Part shown: one piece after another, positions 35,624-46,500 of the stretch
How positions within the stretch are numbered: the first letter of the stretch is position 1
How the letters are laid out: each line of letters starts with the position of its first letter
From: Euleptes europaea
Lineage: Eukaryota; Chordata; Lepidosauria; Squamata; Sphaerodactylidae
Length of the DNA stretch: 64,000 nucleotides
Assembly (NCBI RefSeq): GCF_029931775.1
Contig: NC_079317.1
Location: 25,596,169-25,660,168, forward strand
Direction: 5' to 3'
Notes under the pieces: model-generated
Databases searched by the model: none
The model's input: the letters and a program-made list of their open reading frames with translations, nothing else
What the model was told of the DNA's origin: nothing
Made by a program: the position numbers and the translations under genes

Positions 35624-36178
35624 TAGGGTTGCCAATTTTAGGTTGGGAAATTCCTGGAGATTTGGGAATGGAGGCTGGGGAGGGAATGATTTGGGGAGGG
35701 AAGGGACCTCTGTGGTGTATGATATAATAAAGCAGGGGTGTCAAACATGTGGTCCGCAGGCCAGATCCGGCCCCCGGAGGGCTTTTCTCCGCCCCGCGAG
35801 CCAAGGCAGCCAGCCCCCACTCCCCACTCCGTTTATGGGTTTCCTGGGCCCGCGGCTGGCTCTCCAAGCCAGCGACCCTCCCCCACCCCATTCCAGGCTG
35901 AGCAGGGATGCTCTGGCCCCACTCGACCAGCCAGCAACCTCCCCACTGTCATTTCCAGATGAAGCGAGGCCGAAACAGCCTCGTGCACCCATCTAGCCAC
36001 GCCCCCCCAATTCCTTTCCGGGCACAGCGAGGCCTCTTGGGCCTCGTACGTCTGCCCTGCCTTCCCCCAGCCACCCCCCCCTCGTTCCTTACTGAGCAGC
36101 AGCAAGGCCTCTCAGGCCTCGTGTGCCTGCTTTGCCTTCCCCCAGCCACCCCCCTAGTTCATTTTCGGGCCCAGCCAC

Positions 36179-36340
36179 CTACCCTTCCTGTCCCTCTTTG
36201 TCTCCCCCTCTCTTTCATTCTCTTTCTTTATCCCTGTTTCTTTCTTTCTCTCTCTCTCTCTCTCTCTCCCTTTCTCTCTTATCTGTTTCACTCTTTCTCC
36301 CTCGTTCTCTCTCTCCCTCATTCTCTCTTTCTCCCTTCCT
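36179..36340 (+). repeat. Pyrimidine (CT/TTTC) microsatellite
   Basis: Imperfect ctctctctct and ctttctttc runs inside the hAT element. It explains low-complexity open frames on both strands here. Confidence 0.9.
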
Positions 36341-36413
36341 TTCTGGACACCACCACCCCGTCCAGACCTGTGCTGGTGAGCCTGCTGCGAGCTCGCCAGC
36401 CAAGGCACCCACA

Positions 36414-36606
36414 AACTTTATAGAAGACACAGGCAAAGCCAATTAATATTATTTTTTACTTAAAACACAAACATACTTAAAACAATAACAATAAGACTGT
36501 AAATAAAAGAAAATACTGTAAGAATGTTATTGTTATAAATTTGTTTGTGTTTTAAGTAAAAAAATATATATCATTAATCGACTTTGCCTGTGTCTTCTAT
36601 AAAGTT
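36414..36606. repeat. Long hairpin inside hAT element
   Basis: aactttatagaagacacagg...acacaaaca (left arm) pairs with tgtttgtgttttaagtaaaa...ctataaagtt (right arm), about 60 bases each with few mismatches and a ~70-base loop. Confidence 0.85.
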
Positions 36607-37316
36607 CGTAACTCCAGTACCTGACATTACATTTTATGGTATTTATTTATTTGGTACACATAGTCGGCCCAACCAAGAGACATTTATGTTATATCCGGCC
36701 ATCCTCACAAATGAGTTTGACACCCCTGCCATAGAGTATAATACCATAGAGTTTCAGCCAGTTCCTAGAGGGGCATAACATCACTCTGTCAGCCAATAGC
36801 CATTTCCCCCCCCCATGTCCCTGCCCCTCGGTCTCCTGCTGGTTGCCAGGCCTGGCCAGGCCTACAACCCTAGGAAGGGAAGGACCTCAGCATGGTATAA
36901 TGCCATAGAGTCCATCCTCCAAAGTAGCCATTTTTTCCAGGGGAACTGATCTCTGTAGTCTAGACATCAGTTGTAATTCCAGGAGATCTCTAGCCTCTAC
37001 CTGGAGGTTGGCAACCCTATTAGGGAAACACCTGGGATGGGAGTTAAATATAATCCCTGATCTCACCAGTCTCAGGAACGGGCAGAAGGTTTTATCCCTT
37101 CTAAACTGTGTTGCAGATTGCAGCTTCCTTGGAATTTAAAGCAGAGCCACCATTTACCGAGCCTGCTGTTCTTACCCATGTATCTCCATCCTGACTTTGG
37201 TTCTTTGGTCACTCTGAAGTGCAACAAAGTATCAGGAGGGGTAGAATGTTGGGAACTAGCTTTAGATACATCATTTTAAATGTACTTTTAATTGTTCTTC
37301 TTTTTTTACTATACAG

Positions 37317-37401
37317 ATGGCTTTGCTATGTTTTTATATTGTGCTTGGAATAGTTTTCAAAATGCCAAAACCTTCATGGGGAACTACCTACAATTTAGAA
37401 G
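37317..37401 (+). CDS. CATSPERB: CATSPERB copy B first coding exon
   Basis: ATG at 37317 begins MALLCFYIVLGIVFKMPKPS then WGTTYNLE. The hydrophobic run suits a signal peptide or anchor. The donor is the GC type, AAG|gcaagt. That join gives phase 1 and leads to TYNLEAKTNKTFSC, which parallels human IVYNKDDTEKRFAC, so the non-canonical donor is supported by phase and homology. Confidence 0.82.
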
Positions 37402-37512
37402 GCAAGTTGGTGTTTCAGTTATATCTGCTTTGGTTGTCCCATCCTGTTTATATTGACTCACACTGTGTAATGTGCAATGAGTCTTCGTGAGAAAGGAGGA
37501 CTATAAATAATG

Positions 37513-37555
<43 letters not shown>

Positions 37556-40500
37556 AAATCCTGCCTAGATGATGAGAATTGGATTCAGGACTTTGAACTT
37601 TGCATAAACAGTTGATGATGGGCATTTTGCATTTGAGTTTAATATTTTATTTTGTCAAGTGACATATCAATATAATGTAACAAAAAAAGGGTGGGGTATA
37701 GCACCAGCAGCCACAGAGATGAACAGAAAGCCAAAAACCTTTGCTATAAAAATAATCTTAACCCAGATCTTTTTGTTGCAAAAGAATCTTCTTCAGGTGC
37801 ACTACAAACATACAACACCAATAATAATAACAACAGTAATAAGGATTATTACTCAAGCTTCACTTCTGTGTGTATCCTACATAGGGTTGCCACCTTCCAG
37901 GTACTTCCAGAAGTGACATTGTTAATCTCTAGGAATCCCCAGAAACGCTGTGGTTTTTACCATAGACTTTCTGATGATTTCTAGATAGGACTGACATAAC
38001 TTCCAAGTTTCCCCCAGAAGTAGGGTTGCCAACCTCCAGGTAGTAGCTGGAGATCTCCTGCTATTACAACTGATCGCCGGCTGATAGAGATCAGTTCACC
38101 TGGAGAAAATGGCCGCTTGGCAATTGGACTCTATGGCATTGAAGTCCCTCCCCTCCCCAAACCCAACCCTCTTCAGGCTCCGTCCCCAAAATCTCCCGCT
38201 GGTGGCAAAGAGGGACCTGGCTACCCTACCCAGAAATGATGTCATGCTGTCACTGCCAACGATTTCAGAAAAAATCTCTGCCGGCTGCTGGGGACAGGAG
38301 ATCTCCATCCCCCAGCAGGCATATGGCAATCCTAAAGCATCCTGTGTCCCCACGCAGTTTATCAACCTGAATGGCTTGGGGGAACCACTGTTTGCCCCAC
38401 TGGTGAAACTTACATATAGTGATAGGCAATGTGGAAGTTTCCCCAATAGGGCAAATGTTCCCAAGAGCATTTTCAGGCCATGAAAACAGCACAGTAGAAG
38501 GCTTTAAGCTCCTTCTCTGTGTATGCCATAGTTCCAATCCTATCTGATCTGTATGCAACTGTAAATTAAGTTCCAAGCACACAACTCCCATAGGAGGTCT
38601 GTCAACAGAATATGTGAGGAACACAAGGACTTTTTAATGTGTAGTTGGGCCTTTAAACTGAGCACACAGATTAATCTGGAGGAGTTATCCTCAGCATATC
38701 CCAGCTTTGGTCTGTTTAAATTATTAATTGAGACAATTTCCATGCAGTCTTACAAAGAAAAATGTGACACCATAAAATTTAAAAATCCAGCTTTAAAATT
38801 TCAGCAAGTGTTAACAGCCTAGATCATATAGCACAAGTCTCATAAAGCACTTCTCAAGCAGAAACAGAATGTAAAAATGAGTTTAAAGGCTAGGTTAAAT
38901 ATTTCCCTGCACCCTTATCATGCCCCCCCCAGGTGCAACTAGCGATGCCAGTCTCCAGGTGGAACCTGGGAACCCCCCAAAATTACACCCCATCTCCAGA
39001 CTACAGAGATCAGTTTATCTGGAGAAAATAAATACTTTGGAGGATGGACTCTATGGCATTGTACTCTTCCGAGGTACTAGCTGCAAAGGGGGGAGTGTAG
39101 ACGTAACTTCCAGAAGTGACATCATCACACCACTGACAATCATGGGGACACTTTGGTATTTGGGCAAAAACTCTATGGTAAAAGCCATATTTACCATAGA
39201 GTTTTGCCCAAATATAAGAGTGTTGCCATGGTCGTCAGCGATGTGATGACGTCAATTCCGTAAGTGAACTCGATGTGTCAACACTGGCCTTCCTTTGCAG
39301 CTAGTAAGTCCCCCCACCAGCCGGCTGAATGGCATCAGGGGGAGGGGGCTTGGAGCAAGGAATCCTCCACCCCTGGTGGGGGTGTGGCAACCCTATCTGG
39401 CGAGCTTTGTGACAGCATAGTGGTTCAGGCCTGGGCCTTTCAGATCCTAATCTATAACCAACCCACTATACTAAAGGTGGCTCTAGTTTTTAGCCATTTA
39501 GAAGCACTCTCTGCAGACCACCTCTCAGCGGGCAAGTATTCTGGTGACTCACTTTCTCCTCCGACCGCCATGAATTCTAAGCGAGGCCACCAGCCACCAT
39601 AATAATGGATAAATCCAGCATTTTCCAAAAATTACTGACTTGTTAATATTTCAGTTCAGAGTAGTGATAATAACTATATTAACAACTAGAAGTTTTTAGG
39701 TCATTCTGTGATTAGTTGATATCCAATAGTACATCCCTGCTAAATGGAACACTGGTATGACTCCCCTTGCTTCTTCTGCCGCAGTTTCAAAAAGCTTCTT
39801 CATAAACAATAATTTCATTTTTAGATTTCTCGTTTTGAACACAACATCCACTTCCCTGCTCTATATATTTCAAAGAGGAACTGCTTGCTGTGTCTATTAG
39901 TGCAGAAATGGAGGTCTCATAGGTTACATTGACAACATTTGGAAATGTTTTGATTAAAAAACATATTAATTTATTTTTCCTGCAATATCAAGAGGTCTAA
40001 ATACAACATACTTTAAATGAAGTGTTGGGAAATTCTTAGGAGGGCAAGTGGCATAGTATAGCCCGATCTCATCAGATCTCGTAAGCTAAGCAGGTCAGTA
40101 TTTGGATGGGAGACCACCAAGGAAGACTCTGAAGGCAATGACAAATCACCTCTGCTTAATCACTTGTCTTGAAAACCCCTTGCTGGGGTCACCATAAGTC
40201 AGCTGTGACTTAACAGCACCTACATAGATATGCTGGAAATTCTCATTCTACCATTATACCTTAGTCAACCAAATGACATGGTGCGCAAGGTAACTAAGTA
40301 ATTGTGTTTTGTATTATTTATTTCAAAGTATTCATCTTTGTTTCATTATAATTCATTTTCCTCAAGCATGCATGTGATTTTCCCTGATATTTTCAAACAC
40401 AATATTAAAGTGAACAAGATTACTTTGTTTTCTTCCTCAGCAAAGACCAATAAAACTTTCTCATGCTACCGTGACGTATTCCAGGAAGACAGCATCCTTG

Positions 40501-43500
40501 AAACAATTAAATTATTCCTTGATAAGAAATATTTGGTAAGATTCCAGTTATAGATTTCTTGCCACAAATAATGCTTCATATATACAAAGAAAAGCAAAGT
40601 GTGTTAAATGTGTGTGTGTGTGTTAATAATTGTAATGAAGTTTGTATACACAGGGTAAAAATTGGTCTTGTTGTATTAATATATAATTAATGAGTACTTG
40701 CATTTTTAGGTGGCATTTTGTTATCAGAAGGGAAGTGGTTCATAAGAAGCTACATGGGGCACAATACTGCCAAACTTAAATATTTGGAAGTCTCATTCAG
40801 TTGCAGAGTTAAGCTAGGATTGCCAATTTCCAGGTGGTGGCTGGAGATCTCCTGGGATTACAACTGATCTTGAGGTGACAGAGACCAGTTCACCTGGAGC
40901 AAATGGGCACTTTGGAAGTTGGACTCTATGGCATTATACCATGCTGATGTCCCTCCCCTCCCCAAACCTTACCCTTCTCAGGCTCCACCCCCAAAATCTC
41001 CGGGTATTTCCCAACCTGGCAATTGTTTTAATTTCTTCAATTGAAATCAAATTGACACGCATATTTAAATTCAACTGAATGCTCAGTTGGGCTACCCGTC
41101 ATTGAAGTATTTTGACATACTTTGTGAGTGTATTATGCAATGGACAAGGAGCTGAAAGTAAGGGATAAGTTTTCCCATCTCATGTCTGCCAAATTTCCAA
41201 AATATTCTCACATGGTTATGGTCTCAACTGAGCAATAAGGATGTATACAAATATAGGACTGTAAGTAGCAGATGCACTTTTGCTGGCATATTACTTCTGT
41301 TCTTCTGCTGACCCTAAAACCCCACTCCAAATGTTACATATTTTTTCAGCATAGCTGTTGCTTGGATGGGACCATTACACCCATGGAAGGTGACTGGCCC
41401 AAATAAGTTTTACAGTGGTATTTTAAATGCTTGAAGGGTTTTTCTTGGCAGGATACAAATATATAAGTAATCATGGGCCACATTTTTTTTTAAAAAAGAA
41501 GGAAGTCAGATGAGCTGCCTAACTTATGATGGGAGAGACACGACTGCTGCTTTATTTATTATTTTAATATTTCTATCCCACTGTCCTCCCAATCAAAGGG
41601 ACTCAAAGATAGGTCATGAAAACCAGTTGAAATCTCATTTCACAAAATATAATGCAAACAACAAAACAGCAAACTGTTTTTGTGCGTGTGTGTGTGTGTT
41701 AAGTGCCATCAAGTCGCTTCCGACTCATGGCGACCCTATGAATGAAAGTCCTCCAAAACATCCTATCTTTGACAGCCTTGTTCAGATCTTGCAAACTGAG
41801 GGCTGTGGCTTTCTTTATTGAGTCCATCCATCTCTTGTTGGGTCTTCCTCTTTTCCTGCTGCCCTCAACTTTTCCTAGTATGACTGTCTTTTCCAGTGAC
41901 TCTTGTAGTCTCATGATATGACCAAAAGACGATATCTTCAGTTTAGTAATTTTAGCTTCTAGGGTCAGCAAACTGTTTACCCTATGATAATAACTGAACT
42001 CCACTCACAAGCCACCAAAAAAGTGGATAAACTCTCCCTTACAGAGGCTCCTAAATCTCTGCACAGTTGGGGCGGTTAGCACATTTTCAGGAAGTCCATT
42101 TGTAAAGTAGGAATAGCCAATGAAAAGCCTGCACTGAAACAGTTCTCGCTAACATGAGTGAAGGAACAGTTAATAATTACTGTTCTGTTTATCAGAGCTG
42201 CCTTCAAGCACAGATGGGAGGATGCAGTCTTGCGGATGTGTGAGTTCCTGGTATATACATGTTTCATGTCACTAGAGGCATGAGCTGGGTTCCTGCCACA
42301 AGAATCCACCGTGACTTTGAAATGGTGTGAGAATCTGAACCACATGCTGATTGTATGATGAGGATTTTTTTTTTCATGTCTGCAAATGTACCATTTGTGG
42401 CTGTGTTTAAAGTCTCAAGACAGCTGGGTATAATTGCAAGCTGCATATAATTGCTGCTCCAATACTAATCCTGACAAAACAGAAGTTCTCTGGGTTAGTA
42501 GAAAGGCATACCAGGGATTCCAGGTCTTTCCTGTTTTGGGTAGGGTTATTCTCTCCTTATAAAGCTAGGTTTACAGCTTGGGAGTGCTATCTGACACGGC
42601 AGACACCTTAGACAAACAGGTAGTTGTCCAGAGTGCTTTTGCCCAGCTTCAGCTAGTGCATCAGCTGTGTCCAGTCAGATCTAGCTACAGTGATCCATGC
42701 CTTAGTTACAACCAGACTGGGCTATTATCATGAGCTGTGCTTGGGACTATCCTTGAAGGGTGTTATTACAGCAATTAAACTAGCTACAATCCACTCCCAA
42801 GCCCAATTTAAGGTATTGGTTTTATTTTATTTATTTTTATTTTGACCTTTAAAGCCCTACATGGCGTGGGACTGGGGTATTGGAAGGACCATCTTCTCCC
42901 ATATGTTCCTGCCCTGGAATTAAGATCACAGGGAGAGGCCCTCTTGACCTTCCCACCAATCAAAGAGGCTGATCTGGTGGGCATGTGAGAGAGGGCCTTT
43001 TCAGTGGCAGCCCACAATTATGGAACAACCTCTCCAGGGAGGTGCACCTGGAAACCTCATTTTCAATCTTTAAGAGGCATTTGAAGAAGGTTTTATTTAG
43101 GAACATATTTGGTTAAGTTTACTAGCAGACCTTAGTTGTGATTTAAAATTTTGGTTTTTACTTTTTAAATGTATTTTATGTGTTTTGTCTATGTTTTAAG
43201 CCGCCTTGAGCTCCATAAGGAAGATAGCACGCTAATAAATGTTTTAAATAAATAAATAAATATTTATTGGTTCTTGAAGGTTATCCGGGCTGTGTGACCG
43301 TGGACCACGGTCACACAGCCCGGATAACCTACAAGAACCAATGAACTCTGACCGTGAAAGCCTTCGAAAATAAATATTTAATTAGTAGTAATGAAGAGCC
43401 CCGTGGCGCAGAGTGGTAAGCTGCAGTACTGCAGTCCAAGCTCTGCTCACAACCTGAGTTCGATCCCAACGGAAGTTAGTTTCAGGTAGCCGGCTCAAGG

Positions 43501-46500
43501 TTTACTCAGCCTTCCATCCTTCCAAGGTTGGTAAAATGAGTACCCAGCTTGCTGGGGGTAAAGGAAAAATGACTGGGGAAGGCACTGGCAAACCACCCCG
43601 TAAACAAAGTCTGCCTCGTAAACGTCGGGATGTGACGTCACCCCATGGGTCAGGAATGACCTGGTGCTTGCACAGGAGACCTTTACCTTTACTTTTAATG
43701 ATCACAGCAGTTCCAGAATAACAACTCGATCTTCTTAGTGGGGTTGGCGGTGTTATAGATTTTCTCCATCTAATTTTTTCCCTCACACCTAGATGAATTC
43801 CCTTTTCAGAACAAAATTCTTCTCAGCAATGTCAGCTCCCAAATTTTGAGGCTCTTTTGGTATGACACATTTGGTGGGACCACTTAATTTGGAAGAGACA
43901 GAATGCAAATTTAGGGTTTCCTCCGGTTCTGTAATGGACCATCCTGGTGTAGTGTGCGAAGAGTCCTCATTGGATGAAGAGGAGGACAACCTGTCCCCAA
44001 GCCCCACCTTGGCAGACACTTCCTGTGATATGGGGGTCTCAAGGCCTTCTTGAAAGGACTCTGAGCCAGCACTGATATCACCCCCTGAGATAGGCCTGGA
44101 GGCCCCAGCATGGACCTCCCTGCAACCAGACCCTCCACTATCTCCCAGTGAAGCAGAGGATAGGGATAGGGCTGAGGCATGGACCAGGTGTAGGAATGCT
44201 TGCCTGGCAGCTAATGGCCTCCCCTGTGCTATGCAAATACTGGAAAAGACTGATATCACCATAGGATCTGGGCCCCAGACAACACATTGTATAGCAATTA
44301 ATGCATTTAAACAATGTAACATTAAATCATTAGACAGAACAATTTATTTGAATGAAAGATTTTATTTTGGAGAAAGTTTGGCCACAGCTTAATTGTCAAC
44401 AGCTGGAATGCATTGGCGCAGCATGTGGGCTGAAGCAGTAACATCATTTGACCCCAATGCTCCTGATGTCATCCTACTTTCAGCGCACCCGCTGGATAGC
44501 ATGGAGATGGCAGAACACGGGTTGCACCTGGACGTCAGCCACTCCGTGATTCCTCTGCCACTTGGGAGGAGGCTGCTTGGACAGCCCTCCAATAGGGCAT
44601 ATCGTTCCCTGAGCCTCCCCCAAAATCCCTTAATGGGACCCCCCCAATGGGGAAAAGGGGGCGCGCAGGCTGCCTTTTCCAAAACTAATTCCAGCCCACT
44701 GCTAAAAACTGCCGAAGCTGTGACGATTAACAATTTTAAAGCAAAACCTTAAACATAGGGAGGGACAGGCAAACCTGAAGGCAGTCTGCGCAGAGGCAGA
44801 AGCGTGCCTCTTTAAATCCAGTCTCGCCGGACCGTCCTCCTCCCCCCGCCCTGAGCGGCAAATCCAGACTCCGGGCGAGGGCCCAGAAACGCGCTCCTCA
44901 TGAGTACTTGCAGGGAAGATTGTTTTCTCTCCTCCTCATAACAACCCTTTAAAGTAGATTATGCTGAGAGAGCAAGTGACTGGTCCAAGGTCATGCAGCA
45001 AACTTCCACAACAGAATAGGGATTTGAACCTGGATCTCCTAGCTCCTAATCTCACACTCTAACCACTATACCACACTGACTCTTGGGGGCACAGTTGACT
45101 CTCAAAGATAAAGATGGTGCTCTTTGGGGGTGGGGGAAGAGCCTTTGAGGCTCCTAGATTTATGTGTTGCTGAATTGTTGGATTATTTTTGCCCTATTTG
45201 TCTAATTATCTTCATTAGTTCTGCTGAAAATTAATTTTATTTGTATTCTATACTTTAATTAGTTTGATCTGCTTGACATTATAATTATTGTCAGCTCCCT
45301 GTGGATTTGGTTAAATTCAAATGCAGAATAACAATATTTTGAATTAATTCATTAAATTACTTACATGGGTACTTCATGCTGAGTAAGAATGCCTAGGGTT
45401 GCCAATCTCCAGGTACTAGCAGGAGATCTCCAGCTATTGCAACTGATCTCCAGCCGACAGAGATCAGTTCACCTGGAGAAAATGGCCACTTTGGCAATTG
45501 GATTCTATGGCATTGAAGTCCCTCCCCTCCCCAAACGCCAACCTCCTCAGGCTCTGCCCCAAAACCCTCCTGCCAATGGTGAAGAGGGACCTGGCAACCC
45601 TAAGAATGGCACCAGTTTGCTTCTTTCTTGATCTTGAGGCCTCGGCAGATAAACAATTCTCTTAATCTCTGGAAAAAACACCCTGGCTTTATGCTATTAT
45701 GCTTGGTTTAAAGCCTAGTCATGATGGGCTCCTCTCAAAGTCATGACTACCCACCTCAGATTAATAGGTTATTTGAAGAATGTAGCTCTGTAAATTAAAA
45801 CTACAGATGGCTCCTAGTATGTTCACAGGCAACTAATTTCCCCCCTGGATCACTGATGGTGTGCCCTATTGCAGATACACGGCTTCTTCTAAAACTTCTA
45901 TGCATTGCCCACTTGTGGCAACTACTACAATCTAAACTGAAGATGGGAGGCAATAATCGGCACTAAAAGCTCAACTGCATTTCCATGTTATTTTTATTTT
46001 TTAGTCTGGTAAGTGGCCCATTTCTTCAAAGGCACCCAGATATCTTGTAGTACACGCCCAGTATTACAGCTATTCAATGTGATATCCCCATGTTCCACCC
46101 TGTGACACCACAGGAGCTCACTAGGATTGCTGAAGTCTGGCAACTGGTGGGAATCCAGGGGTGGCTGGGACATGGGGGGCTTGGAAGAGACAAGGATGCA
46201 GAGAGGTTCTGCGTGAAAAAAGGAAGCCAGAGAACTGTGGATTTAGATGGAGGAGGTCTTGAAACTGGTATCATGAAACTACATTCCTGTGTCTTTCTTG
46301 TTTCCTGAGATTGCCCCCTCTTTTTAAAACAAATTTCTTCTTCCACTTCTTTTAAGAAAGTTTCCCTACATTGGAAAAATTTCCCTCAATGTACACATGC
46401 CATTCACAGAAGAGGAAAAAACAGTTGTGAATTTGACAATAGCTGTGTTAATTTGTGGCAGCCGAAACAACAATCGTGTGACAGCTTAAAAGGCTAACAA

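Larger units (their letters stand above)
35734..36728. mobile_element. Non-autonomous hAT element (CAGGGGTGTCAAAC)
   Basis: Termini CAGGGGTGTCAAAC and GTTTGACACCCCTG are perfect inverted repeats. Interior: GC-rich ggcccgcgg-type sequence, a CT microsatellite (36179-36340) and a ~60-base-arm hairpin (36414-36606). No transposase frame was seen. The target duplication is unclear (5/8). Confidence 0.85.
35624..37019 (-). mobile_element. Composite hAT-type MITE with nested insertions
   Basis: It starts TAGGGTTGCC and ends GGCAACCCTA at 37019, flanked by TTAGGGAT (35616-35623) and TTAGGGAA (37020-37027). The 1.4 kb length is explained by a larger hAT element (35734-36728) and a further MITE-like segment (about 36740-36870) inside. 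Confidence 0.75.

Noticed and set aside
35833-36446. Long proline/serine/leucine-rich open frames on both strands
   Set aside because: They are produced by a GC-rich hAT interior and a CT microsatellite; reading frames in several phases overlap.
43393-43480. A functional tRNA gene
   Set aside because: A and B boxes are present but no cloverleaf closes, and the sequence continues into a Sauria-type SINE.
43789-44322. A 177-codon minus-strand protein
   Set aside because: No recognised domain, biased composition, competing frames on the other strand and no splice context. Treated as unassigned.
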